A stretch of 64,000 bases of DNA, from NCBI GenBank assembly GCA_013695355.1, contig JACDAQ010000026.1, forward strand, positions 1-64,000, in the 5' to 3' direction. Positions 9,387-17,957 of this stretch are shown here, piece after piece. The notes beneath the pieces are model-generated. The model was not told the DNA's origin and searched no databases. It saw nothing but the letters and a program-made list of their open reading frames with translations. The translations under genes and the position numbers were made by a program. The stretch comes from Candidatus Protochlamydia sp. (GTDB taxonomy: Bacteria; Chlamydiota; Chlamydiia; Chlamydiales; Parachlamydiaceae). Position 1 is the first letter of the stretch. Every line of letters begins with the position of its first letter.

Positions 9387-11042
9387 ATGACATCGGAAAA
9401 TAAGATCTACCAGGCTTACCTGGAAGAGATGCAGCATATCGAAAAATTCAGAGCTTCTCATATTTCCATGTATGGAGAAACTCCTGTTGACACGGATGAT
9501 CCTTACACTAAAAGACTAATTGAATCTTTAGCCTTTTTTGGAGCTAGGGCACGGCTACAAGGAACAGAAAAAATTATTCACATCCATCAATGCTTATTCA
9601 GGCAGTACTTCCCTTATCTTATTAACCCTCTTCCAGCATTTGGTATGCTTCAAATGAAGCCTTCCATCCGATTCCCCGAAAAAGTGATCTTGCCTGCTGG
9701 TTCGGAAGTGATTTTTAAAACTAAAAATAACTTGAAAGCAGTTTTTCAGACGTTGGATGAAACTGCCATTTTCCCCTTCTCTTTAAAAAGCTGCGATTTT
9801 GTGCGGCGGGGGAGTGAAGGGTGGCAATTCATGATGGAATTTACTTCGCCTCACATCAGTACGGATGAGATCGGCACATTTACGCTTTATATCAACCATC
9901 TTAATAGTTTTCTTTCCTCTTTAGGTGTCTCGTTTGCTCTTCAATATGCTTTAGAAAATGTGCATGTTTTTTATGATGAAGGGAAAGAAAAAAATGCAAA
10001 GGGAAAAGATTGTACCGTTGAATATGGTTATAACAGTCAGGCTAGAATAATTTTTTCGCATGTGATCGAACAGCTTCGCTCTTTATTGCATTTCCCTCAG
10101 CAGGAATTATTTATTAATCTTGAGATTCCCCCTGCTGGTAAGCGGTGGAAATCTTTTACTTTAATCTTTGATCTGAACAATAAATGGCCTGAAACTTATA
10201 AACTTAATGCCGAATCTTTCATACCTTATGTCGTTCCTATCATTAATCTTAAAAAAGCTTATGCCGAGCCAATTATTGACAACGGTACCAAAGATACTTA
10301 TCCATTGCTGCATCCTGAGCCCATTCATAAGTTTGAACTGCATACAGTGCTTAATGTTTCGGAAGTCCTTTCAATGGGAACAAAGCCAATTGCTCCCGGC
10401 TTCCTGGGAGTTCAGGGGGAAGGTTCCTTTGAAGTGGATTATTTTATGAATGAAATGATCCTGAATTTGCCGAATGCCTTTCAGCAGCCTAAAACTGTGA
10501 TGACAGAAGGTTTATGGATGCAGCCATGGTTTTCCAATTATATTAATGATGAATTGGAACTTATTTTTTCAGAAGCCCAAACATTGGGCATCAATGTGCG
10601 TATTTTAGGATCGATTCATCGTTATGAAAGAACACTCGAAGATGATCCAAATTTTTTGATCCGCATTTTATCGTTAAAAAATCAAAATCGCTTAACGACA
10701 AATGAAATTATTTTCATTATGAACACCATGAAAAATTTGAATAATAGTCATTTTGACTCTATACCGCCTTTAATTAAGGAATTGAAAATTAATGAAAGAT
10801 TCAATCAACAGCAAATGAATGCCTTAATTGAATATGAATTTTTTTTAAAAGATCTCGAAGGGCAAAGATGGGAATTAGTCCTATTGTTTTTTAAATATGT
10901 GAACGATTTATTAAATTGCTGGCTTTCAAGCTTTGAAGTAGAAACAAAAGTCCATTTTCCTAGAAACAAAAAACCTACAATTTTTAAAAGAGGGACAAAA
11001 AATGAATTATCAATACTGGCAAGAGATTTCCTTTTTTCTTAA
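9387..11042 (+). CDS. tssF: TssF T6SS baseplate protein
   Basis: A 551-residue protein. Its first 110 residues match the TssF (VCA0110/ImpG) signature: an opening YLEEMQHIEKFRASH, then DDPYTKRLIESLAFFGARA, then FPYLINPLPAFGMLQ and a 'LPAGSEV' turn. TssF forms the baseplate wedge with TssG, TssE and TssK. The family is usually near 590-620 residues, so this copy is slightly short. It leads the rightward unit and its last 41 bp overlap the tssL start, which points to translational coupling. The absence of a strong ribosome site before 9387 is the only weakness in the start choice. Confidence 0.88.
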   Translation: MTSENKIYQAYLEEMQHIEKFRASHISMYGETPVDTDDPYTKRLIESLAFFGARARLQGTEKIIHIHQCLFRQYFPYLINPLPAFGMLQMKPSIRFPEKVILPAGSEVIFKTKNNLKAVFQTLDETAIFPFSLKSCDFVRRGSEGWQFMMEFTSPHISTDEIGTFTLYINHLNSFLSSLGVSFALQYALENVHVFYDEGKEKNAKGKDCTVEYGYNSQARIIFSHVIEQLRSLLHFPQQELFINLEIPPAGKRWKSFTLIFDLNNKWPETYKLNAESFIPYVVPIINLKKAYAEPIIDNGTKDTYPLLHPEPIHKFELHTVLNVSEVLSMGTKPIAPGFLGVQGEGSFEVDYFMNEMILNLPNAFQQPKTVMTEGLWMQPWFSNYINDELELIFSEAQTLGINVRILGSIHRYERTLEDDPNFLIRILSLKNQNRLTTNEIIFIMNTMKNLNNSHFDSIPPLIKELKINERFNQQQMNALIEYEFFLKDLEGQRWELVLLFFKYVNDLLNCWLSSFEVETKVHFPRNKKPTIFKRGTKNELSILARDFLFS

Positions 11043-11622
11043 TGCACTTGATAAAGAAAGGGTCGTTTTTGAAAAAGGTTCCATGAATGCGGAAGGAATG
11101 GAAAACACAAGAACAAAAATGATGCACACGCTAGAAACACTGAAATCAGGTTTGGAACAAAGGATGGATAAATATCAGGCCTCCCTTGTTCTTTTTCCAA
11201 TTGTTGCAGCCACAGATGAAAAAATGCAGGCCTATGACTACAATTCCACCAAGGTTAAATGGCCCACTCTGCAAAAAGATTTTTTTTCCTCAAATAATGC
11301 AGGTGAAATTTTTTTTAAAAGTTTAGACGATATATTGGATGATCCTAATATTCCAAATATTGTCTTTCAAGTCTATTATGCCATGCTTAAAAGGGGATTT
11401 CAGGGTAAATATAAAGATTCTAAAACCCAAATAGCAAAGTATTTGGATATGCTCAAAGATAAGGTGCCAGTTTTTGTTCCGCTAAAAAAGAAAAGCACTG
11501 CTCAGTTGCCCAGCGAGGTTCAAAAAAAATCATGGATAAAAAAATGGCACTGCTACAGCCTCTCATTATTTTTATTTTTGCTCACATTTGGTTTTTTAAA
11601 AGTTTTTGCAAAATTACAGTAA
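11002..11622 (+). CDS. tssL: TssL (DotU-like) T6SS inner-membrane protein
   Basis: A 206-residue protein with a helical cytoplasmic domain and a single C-terminal membrane segment near residues 184-202 (LSLFLFLLTFGFLKVFA), the usual TssL/DotU topology. Family-like segments are the 'ATDEKMQAYDY' helix, the 'GEIFFKSLDDIL' helix and 'VYYAMLKRGFQGKY', which corresponds to the LELYYLCLSLGFEGRY motif of known TssL proteins. TssL links the membrane complex to the baseplate through TssK. It lacks a peptidoglycan-binding OmpA extension. It overlaps tssF by 41 bp and is followed by a 116-residue unknown gene after 9 bp. Confidence 0.87.
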   Translation: MNYQYWQEISFFLNALDKERVVFEKGSMNAEGMENTRTKMMHTLETLKSGLEQRMDKYQASLVLFPIVAATDEKMQAYDYNSTKVKWPTLQKDFFSSNNAGEIFFKSLDDILDDPNIPNIVFQVYYAMLKRGFQGKYKDSKTQIAKYLDMLKDKVPVFVPLKKKSTAQLPSEVQKKSWIKKWHCYSLSLFLFLLTFGFLKVFAKLQ

Positions 11623-11631
11623 GGAAGAGAG

Positions 11632-11982
11632 ATGGATGAACTTTTTGTTGAAAACTTTTCTAAACGCCGTTCGCCTGAAAGGGCAATAACCCGAGATTTG
11701 GATCAAATTTTTTTTAAAGAAACAATACAGGATCCCATCATTACTTTGGATCTGCAAAATAAAAGTGCGCTAATGCTGGATATAGGTATTTTTTTAAGCC
11801 GTTTGGAAAATGAAATTGAGCGGCAATATGCTGATTTTGCAGATTATCGCTTTTTTTTTAACAGAATAAGGACAGCCTTCAAGCAAAACAGTGTAGAAGG
11901 CGTGTTCGAGCAGTTGGACAGTTTAGAAGAATTGCTCGATTTAGCCTTGCCCTCTCTCCTCATCAAGAAAAATTTAGTTTAG
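11632..11982 (+). CDS. Small helical protein of unknown function within the T6SS unit
   Basis: A 116-residue protein that I do not recognise. It has a GGAAGAGAG ribosome site just before the ATG. The N-terminus is basic (FSKRRSPERAITRD). The rest looks helical with a phenylalanine and tyrosine cluster (YADFADYRFFFNRI) and a leucine-rich end. It has no membrane segment or signal peptide. The gene lies 9 bp after tssL and 10 bp before tssA, so it is very likely co-made with the baseplate and membrane proteins. It is not a gp25/TssE protein: a TssE is found separately at 21295-21663. It could be an accessory baseplate or TssA-adaptor protein; this is context inference only. Confidence 0.6.
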   Translation: MDELFVENFSKRRSPERAITRDLDQIFFKETIQDPIITLDLQNKSALMLDIGIFLSRLENEIERQYADFADYRFFFNRIRTAFKQNSVEGVFEQLDSLEELLDLALPSLLIKKNLV

Positions 11983-11992
11983 GAATATTTTT

Positions 11993-13219
11993 ATGGTTAA
12001 TTTATGCATCCTTGAAGATTTAATTCAGAACGCCAACCCTCAATCCCCCTCTGAAAATGTTGTGGATGAGCATTTTGATCAAATCGTCAGCTGTATAGAG
12101 CAGGAAAAAACTAAAGAAGCTGCCAAACTGATTGAAAAAGTTTTTTCAAAAAATGTGCCAGATATTCGTTTGATAATTTATTATCTTTATGCTGACTTTG
12201 CTGAAAATGGGATTAAGAGCTTGAACCAAACGTTTCCTCTTATCAAATCCTTGGTTAATGAGCATATCGAAATTTTAACCCCCAGAAATAGAGTAGACAA
12301 GCATGTTCAAAGCAGCTTAAATTGGCTTTTCTCCCATCTTCTGCACCGTTTTAAATATTTTGAAAAGCTTCACAGTTCAGGCAAGGCCCATCCTTTGTGG
12401 AAAAAAAGTACTTCGGAAATTTCACTGGATGAAGTGGATCAGCTTATTGAAATCACTCGGGAATTCAATCGATGCTTTCTCGAGAAATGGCCTCTCTCTC
12501 CCACAAAAGAAAGAATTTTGCATTTGATTAAAAAGATTGAAGACATTAGGCACATGATTGCAGAACAACAGCCTTCTATTGAAGAAAATAGCGAAATAAT
12601 TGAGGAAGAAGTTACAGAAATTAATGAGTTACTTCCGGCAGGCTCCGAAGTAGAAGAAGTAAAACATATGGCCGAGCAGTTCGAGAGCTCAGACATCGTT
12701 TTTATTGATTTTAATGAAGAGGAGCCTGACTCTCATTCTTTTATTGATTCGGTTCCTGAGAAATTCATTTCTTATCAAGAGAATGAAATCCCAGTTGAAA
12801 CCCCTGAAAAAGTCGTTGAGGAAATTGAGGAAGAAATAATTCATTCACTTCCAGAGATGGAGAGTCCACTTCCACAAGCATTTTCCAGTTCTGCTAAGGA
12901 AGATCAAGACACTCTTAGCAATTCCTTGAATTTGTTCATACAAAGTTTGGATGACCTATCGCGTAAATTAAAAATATTTGAAGCGTTAATAGAAAAAAAT
13001 GATTATTTAAAAGCCGCGGTCGTGGCCAATGACATTGATCATCTCATTGAAAATTTCGATCCCTTAAGTTATTTCCCAAAGCTTTTTGCAAAATATTTTT
13101 CTATTTTCGCAAAACATGTGACTGCCTTGACCGAGCAATATGAAAAAAAGGATTCTTTACAAGTGAAGGCACTTGTCAGGCTCTACCGAACGGACCTCAA
13201 AATGTTCCTGGACTGGTAA
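11993..13219 (+). CDS. tssA: TssA-like (ImpA/VasL-type) T6SS assembly protein
   Basis: A 408-residue protein. The N-terminal 180 residues resemble the ImpA_N domain: a repeat-like helical region with 'DIRLIIYYLYADFAENGIKS' and a long helix ending in 'EILTPRN', matching the pattern 'DLRVA-LLT-ALL--G---L...W---HP' in TssA. A linker near residues 190-290 is very acidic (many E, D and P). The C-terminal about 100 residues form a helical domain with 'LFAKYFSIFAKH', similar to the VasL-type end. TssA proteins organise the baseplate or cap the growing sheath. The stop codon shares one base with the tssG start (13219). The assignment is likely but divergent. Confidence 0.68.
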   Translation: MVNLCILEDLIQNANPQSPSENVVDEHFDQIVSCIEQEKTKEAAKLIEKVFSKNVPDIRLIIYYLYADFAENGIKSLNQTFPLIKSLVNEHIEILTPRNRVDKHVQSSLNWLFSHLLHRFKYFEKLHSSGKAHPLWKKSTSEISLDEVDQLIEITREFNRCFLEKWPLSPTKERILHLIKKIEDIRHMIAEQQPSIEENSEIIEEEVTEINELLPAGSEVEEVKHMAEQFESSDIVFIDFNEEEPDSHSFIDSVPEKFISYQENEIPVETPEKVVEEIEEEIIHSLPEMESPLPQAFSSSAKEDQDTLSNSLNLFIQSLDDLSRKLKIFEALIEKNDYLKAAVVANDIDHLIENFDPLSYFPKLFAKYFSIFAKHVTALTEQYEKKDSLQVKALVRLYRTDLKMFLDW

Positions 13220-14073
13220 TGAATCCGATTCAACAACGTATTGCACAAAATATCAATCATTTTGATGTTTGTTCTTTACTTGAGTTATTGTATGAAATTG
13301 GATATCAAAGCAGCGATATTTATTTTGAATCCCATGCAGATACTTCTTCTCGCTCTTCTTTATGTGAAAAAATAATTTTTTCAGAAAAACATCCAAAAGT
13401 CAGGCTTCTACTTAATATTGGTCTTTTAGCCGGAAATTCCCCTTTGCCAAATTTTTTTAGAAAAAAAATGGATACCGGATCAATCGACCCTGTACTCTTC
13501 ACACGCTACTTACATTTTTTTGATCATCATTTGATCAACAATTTACTGGCAATGAGCATGCCCGACATCAATACGACTTTTTTTTCCAGTTGGCAGGAAA
13601 CGAAAGGGCATTATTTGAAACTTTTAGATTTAAATAGTACAAGTACTTTATGGCACCTTTTTCAAACTTGTTTTCCGGAATTGAAAATCAGTGTCCTAAA
13701 AGCACCCAAAGTTTTTAAAAGAAACAGTTCTTCCGTCATGCTTGGTAAAACCCGTTTAGGAGTGGAATCTTTTTTGGGAAAAAAAATTGTGCAAACCATG
13801 CCAAGCTTTAAAATTATGCTTACTGGTGATGAAACAAACACTGATTTAATGGTTCCTTGGCCTATTGCAATCAAAGAACGTTTGAAAAAAATGATTTTTC
13901 CGATTTTGCAGAGAACTCATATTCATTTTCGAATTATCTTTATTCAGAAAGATGGAATTGCCTACGCTCATCTTAGGAAAAATACTCAATTAGGCTATTG
14001 CATGCTAGGTAAAGGGTTTAATCCTTTAAAAATTCTGTTATTTTCCGGCTATTCGAAAGATCTGCTGCTTTAA
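13219..14073 (+). CDS. tssG: TssG T6SS baseplate protein
   Basis: A 284-residue protein. The key TssG (VasB/ImpH) landmarks are visible: 'LLLNIGLLAGNSPLPNFF', matching the GLxGPxGxLPxH loop, then 'TRYLHFFDHHLINNLL', matching the FLDxFxHRLLSLFYRA helix, and later 'RLGVESFLGKKIV', matching the GxxxLGxRVxDR segment. TssG joins two TssF copies in each baseplate wedge. It begins at the tssA stop codon (one-base overlap) and closes the recognisable T6SS part of the rightward unit. The next gene, a broken ATPase, follows after 34 bp that include a short direct repeat (cattga / caatgatt). Confidence 0.82.
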   Translation: MNPIQQRIAQNINHFDVCSLLELLYEIGYQSSDIYFESHADTSSRSSLCEKIIFSEKHPKVRLLLNIGLLAGNSPLPNFFRKKMDTGSIDPVLFTRYLHFFDHHLINNLLAMSMPDINTTFFSSWQETKGHYLKLLDLNSTSTLWHLFQTCFPELKISVLKAPKVFKRNSSSVMLGKTRLGVESFLGKKIVQTMPSFKIMLTGDETNTDLMVPWPIAIKERLKKMIFPILQRTHIHFRIIFIQKDGIAYAHLRKNTQLGYCMLGKGFNPLKILLFSGYSKDLLL

Positions 14074-14107
14074 TCATTGACCATTGACTAAATTTAATCA
14101 TTAATCA

Positions 14108-15477
14108 ATGATTAAACTTCAAAGATATTTAGGTCACCTTATGGATCCTCGGTTTTTACATCACAATACGCATTTAATTAATCCAAAAGAATTTGAGGAT
14201 CGAGATCCTCAATTGCGCTATCTTAGTCAACAACCCTATGTTTTTCATTCAAAATTAATTGAGAAAATTCCGATCATACCGGGGATATATACCTTGTCAG
14301 GTGGAAGGCAGATAGGAAAAAGTACGCTTTTAAAACAATGGATGCTTTATTTGCTAAGGAAAAAGATTCCGGCAAATGCATTGGCTTTTCTTTTGGTGAG
14401 TTAATTCAGGATCATTTCATGTTAATGCATCTTTTACAAAGGCAGCTTGAAACGATGCCTCAACAAGGAATGAAATATATTATTTTAGATGAAGTGAATT
14501 ACATTCATGAATGGGATAAAGCTATCAAGTATGCAGCTGATGCAGGCCTGTTGGATAAAGTCGCGTTGGTTTTGACGGGGTCCGATACCTGTTTTATCAA
14601 AGAAGCCAGAATGCGTTTTCCAGGTCGAAGAGGCAAATCAAAAGTTGTCGATTTTCATTATTATCCTCTTTCTTTTCGCGAGTTTGTTCTGTTAAAACAT
14701 CCAGTAAAGTCTGATGATCAAATAACTATTGAAGTACTTTTTAATGAGTTTGAAAACTATCTCATTCATGGAGGGTTTTTAACAGCGATCAATGATATGG
14801 CTGCACATGGTTCTGTTTCTTCTTCAACTTTAACGACTTACTCTGATTGGATACGGGGTGATATGTTAAAACGTGGAAAGCAAGAGCATTACCTGAGAGA
14901 AATAATCGGGGGTATATTAAAGAGATATGGGTCTCAAGTGACCTGGAATTCGTTATCTAAAGACCAGGCCATCGACCATCCTCAAACCATTTATGACTAT
15001 GTGAATTTACTTGAGCAAATGGATGCTGTATTTGTTCAGAAAGCATTAATGGAAAGCGAATTAACGGGCGCTGCCAAAAAAGCACGCAAACTTTATTTTG
15101 CAGACCCCTTTATTTATCACGCGCTTCAGGCATGGATGTATCCTGAAATTGATCCCTACACCAGTCAAATATTGCCCAAGATGGATAATCCCCAATTTGT
15201 TTCCTCTTGGGTGGAAGGCTGCGCGGTTACTCATTTTCGCCGCTTTTATCCCACCTTTTACATCAAAGGGAATGAAGGAGAGGTCGACATTGCTTATATT
15301 AAGCAGAATAAATTTTGGCCGATTGAAATAAAATGGGCAGGTCAAATACATTTGACCGAATTTAAGCAACTTGTCAAATACAAGAACGGGATCATTTTAA
15401 CCCAAAGAAAGGAAGAAAGCATCCTGGGATCGATATCAACAATACCTCTTCCACTCGCATTATTTAATCTTCATTAA
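14108..15477 (+). pseudogene. AAA ATPase (DUF4143-type) with one-base frameshift
   Basis: The two halves together would encode about 456 residues. The first half (from 14108) ends with the Walker A loop (SGGRQIGKSTLL) and then a stop at 14404. The second half continues in the next frame with 'GELIQDHFM', Walker B 'YIILDEVNYIHEW', a sensor 'VALVLTGSD', and a nuclease-like tail (EGEVDIAYI...FWPIEIKWA). This is the AAA_14/DUF4143 family, usually mobile and not part of the T6SS. The break falls at about 14385-14395 in a T-rich run (ttttctttt). Adding one T restores the frame and gives ...ALAFSFGELI..., so a single-base loss, a sequencing error or slippage would explain it. A second, intact ATPase of a related kind lies at 34156-35580. 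Confidence 0.75.
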
Positions 15478-15945
15478 TTGAGAGTTTAATTCTTTAATAT
15501 TCTATTTGATTTTCTCACAGATATGGCTTTTCAAGCTACGAATTTAATTAACTAATACCCAGCGCGATGCACTGGTGTAAAAGGGCATCACAATTTAAGA
15601 TCAACCGAGAAGAGGGTTACCGCAGCTCTATAAATGGAAAAAATATATACATGCAATCTAAGCTAGGGTACTTCATTATAATAAAATAAGAGAAGTGTTT
15701 ACACAAAATTTAGAATGAGAATCTTCTTTTGCTACTGCAAAAGATTGTTTTAAATATGACAAAAAGCTATTCCAGCAACCCTTTCAGGTTGCATATGGCA
15801 ATTAATTTTTTCCCCAGAGCTGCGTTAATCATTTCATGGTTTGCCCTGCACTGAGCTACCGTTACGAATCTTCTTTCCGGAGAAATTATTAGCAGGCTAG
15901 CTCACCATGACCTGACTTCTCATCTTTTAGAATATATTTTTATGC
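15478..15945. other. Intergenic stretch with a dispersed repeat
   Basis: About 470 bp between two convergent genes (the ATPase pseudogene and the polytopic membrane protein). No coding region is convincing. The right part holds one copy of a dispersed repeat (15813-15901). A short related piece, 'taccgcagctctat', lies near 15619. Confidence 0.6.
15813..15901 (-). repeat. Dispersed repeat, copy A
   Basis: Read on the minus strand, this 89-bp stretch aligns with 57281-57369 at roughly 80% identity. Shared blocks include GCTAGCCT, ATTTCTCC, AACGGTAGC, ACCATGAAATG and TTAACGCAGCTCTGGG. A short partial copy lies at 44841-44867. The function is unknown. Confidence 0.75.
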
Positions 15946-16662
15946 TTACTTTGATAGAAATGTTTTCTTATTTAGTTTTTTCAAAAATTTATTTCCAAAA
16001 ATAATAATTGAAAATATCGTTAAAAATTGTATGGTAACTGGCACTAAAAGAACGAAAAGAGTTTTCATGTAAGCATTAATAAGAAAAAAGGAGAGGCACA
16101 ATAGCGGGGCTTGAATTAAGGTACCCCGTATAAATACATTTGTCCCTTGGTCAGAATGAAAGCCATGGACTTTGGAAAGTTGTATACTCATCCTAATAAT
16201 TCCAAAGATTATGGAAGCAATTAATCCTATACAGGATATTCCTTGGATAAAGCTCCCCACTGATTCCTTAGATCCTGCAACTATAAAAAAAAAGGTAAAG
16301 GAAATAAAAGTATAAAATCCTATCCAAATAATTGCTGTGCAAGTATCTAAGAAAGTTCCTTTTCCACCTTTTTTTTTCGCGCATAGCCAATAAATATAAG
16401 AAGATACGTAAGTGAAAATAAAGGCTAATTCAATAAAAAAAAGAAAGAAAAAAATAATTGATAAAATTCCCTGTTGTGTTAAGAACCAAGTTAGTTCAGC
16501 ATTTTTTAACCAATAAAAAAATCCCAATAAAATAAATTCGATTGATACACCTAAAGCTACAATCCCAATTTGTTTCAAAATAGAAGTTGAATTGGGAATT
16601 ATAAAATCGTTTATAGCTTTTTGGAATAAAGCCAATGGATTTTTTAAAATAGTCATTGTCAT
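15946..16662 (-). CDS. Polytopic membrane protein, candidate immunity protein
   Basis: A 238-residue protein with about six hydrophobic segments (for example IGIVALGVSIEFILLGFFYW, IIFFFLFFIELAFIFTYV and TVQFLTIFSIIIF-like regions) and only short loops. It has no signal peptide. I do not recognise the family; the layout is reminiscent of Yip1-like membrane domains but this is weak. Its start lies 4 bp after the stop of the upstream effector-like gene in the same leftward unit. Genes directly after VgrG-effector pairs often encode immunity proteins, and integral membrane immunity proteins pair with pore-forming toxins. That role is inference from position and topology. Confidence 0.5.
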   Translation of the reverse strand: MTMTILKNPLALFQKAINDFIIPNSTSILKQIGIVALGVSIEFILLGFFYWLKNAELTWFLTQQGILSIIFFFLFFIELAFIFTYVSSYIYWLCAKKKGGKGTFLDTCTAIIWIGFYTFISFTFFFIVAGSKESVGSFIQGISCIGLIASIIFGIIRMSIQLSKVHGFHSDQGTNVFIRGTLIQAPLLCLSFFLINAYMKTLFVLLVPVTIQFLTIFSIIIFGNKFLKKLNKKTFLSK

Positions 16663-16666
16663 CCCT

Positions 16667-17917
16667 TTAATAATCCATATCTTCTAACAAAGAACGTCCA
16701 ATTGTCTCAAATCCATAATAGAAGAAATTTCCAATAGCAGAAAAAGTTTCTCCAATAGCAGGATGTTGGCTTGCAAAATTCACACTGCCATCAAAAACAT
16801 GTTCTACAACTTCTGATGTCATATTTCCTGCCAAACTTCCTGCAACACAACCACCAACCACAACAATAGCCCAACCAAACGGTGTTGCAACGAGAAAAGT
16901 TGTACCTGCCGCTCCAATAATATAGGCAGAAACAGCCGCACCTGACCATATTCCAACAGCACCAGCTGTAGCAGTACGTAGTGATTTTTCTAAATCTTTA
17001 TTAATTGCCGCATCTAAAGTATCATAGCTGATTGAGGCCCAACCTAAACAAATAGAAGATTTACCAGCAACTTTTCCAATATTTTTGAATAGCGGAATGG
17101 CTTCACGCATTTTATTTAGGCCAGATCTGCTCGCAAGATGCAGATAAGTTGTTTTCATTTTTCCTTTTCTGGCCATTTTTTCACCATACGATGAAAAGGT
17201 CATTTTTCTAAGCTCTTCAAAACTATAGCGGGAATTCAAATGTTTAGAAAATTTATCTTGTATCGTTGGGAAGATTTGTTTTTTAATTTGAGGGGATAGG
17301 TTCCGTATCTTTGCTTCTAAGCCTTGTCTTACTTTTATAGCTTTTGCGCCTTTTTGGTTTCGAACAGAGTGTAATTGCATTTGTAATGCATCCATCGCTA
17401 GCATATCATGTTCTAATTGATTCAAACCTATAAATAATGGAGAAAATCGAATTGCATTGGCTTTATAAAAAAAACTTTCACTGATCATATCGGGAATAAG
17501 GTCTACTGTGAGATTTTCATTCCAAAACTTCCATGGTGTTCTAATAATAGGTTCATCAATTTTTTTTCTAATTAAAGAAAATTGGGAAATATATTCATTT
17601 AACAAATCTTTAGTAGCAATGAGAGCGAGGATCTCAATTTCATGCTCTTGCAGCTCTTTTAAAGTTTGTCTCTCCTGAAAAGTATATTTTCCAATTTCAC
17701 GGGCATTGTCAAAGTGCTGTAAGTTTAAAGTAATAGGTTGTAATACCGGGAAAAGAGGTGTATAGGGAGGCAAGGATTGTTCAGAATTTGTTATTTTTAA
17801 ATCAATATTTTGATTTATATAATTAAATTTTTTCGCATAGTCGGTTAGAGAACCTTCAAATCCTTCCTTTTCCTTTAAATCAATGAGCATATCTTTCTTT
17901 CCAGAAATATATAGCAT
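16667..17917 (-). CDS. T6SS effector candidate with hydrophobic glycine-rich C-terminus (paralogue 2)
   Basis: A 416-residue protein, clearly paralogous to the next gene upstream (17958-19268). Both start with MLYI-G, then 'LKEKEGFEGSLTDYAKKFN' and a 'LPPYTPLFPV' turn, which faintly resembles a LysM module. A helical middle follows (FEELRKMTF...KTTYLHLASRSGL). The C-terminal third has long hydrophobic, Gly/Ala-rich segments (GAVGIWSGAAVSAYIIGAAG and TPFGWAIVVVGGCVAGSLAG) that could insert into membranes. It lies second after vgrG and just before a polytopic membrane protein. The picture fits a pore-forming T6SS effector. No enzyme motif is seen, and the family is not one I can name. Confidence 0.55.
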   Translation of the reverse strand: MLYISGKKDMLIDLKEKEGFEGSLTDYAKKFNYINQNIDLKITNSEQSLPPYTPLFPVLQPITLNLQHFDNAREIGKYTFQERQTLKELQEHEIEILALIATKDLLNEYISQFSLIRKKIDEPIIRTPWKFWNENLTVDLIPDMISESFFYKANAIRFSPLFIGLNQLEHDMLAMDALQMQLHSVRNQKGAKAIKVRQGLEAKIRNLSPQIKKQIFPTIQDKFSKHLNSRYSFEELRKMTFSSYGEKMARKGKMKTTYLHLASRSGLNKMREAIPLFKNIGKVAGKSSICLGWASISYDTLDAAINKDLEKSLRTATAGAVGIWSGAAVSAYIIGAAGTTFLVATPFGWAIVVVGGCVAGSLAGNMTSEVVEHVFDGSVNFASQHPAIGETFSAIGNFFYYGFETIGRSLLEDMDY

Positions 17918-17957
17918 AGTTACTTCCTTAGATTGTTTTAGAATCCCACTTAACGAA

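Noticed and set aside
11632-11982. TssE
   Set aside because: No gp25 motif; a good TssE is found at 21295-21663.
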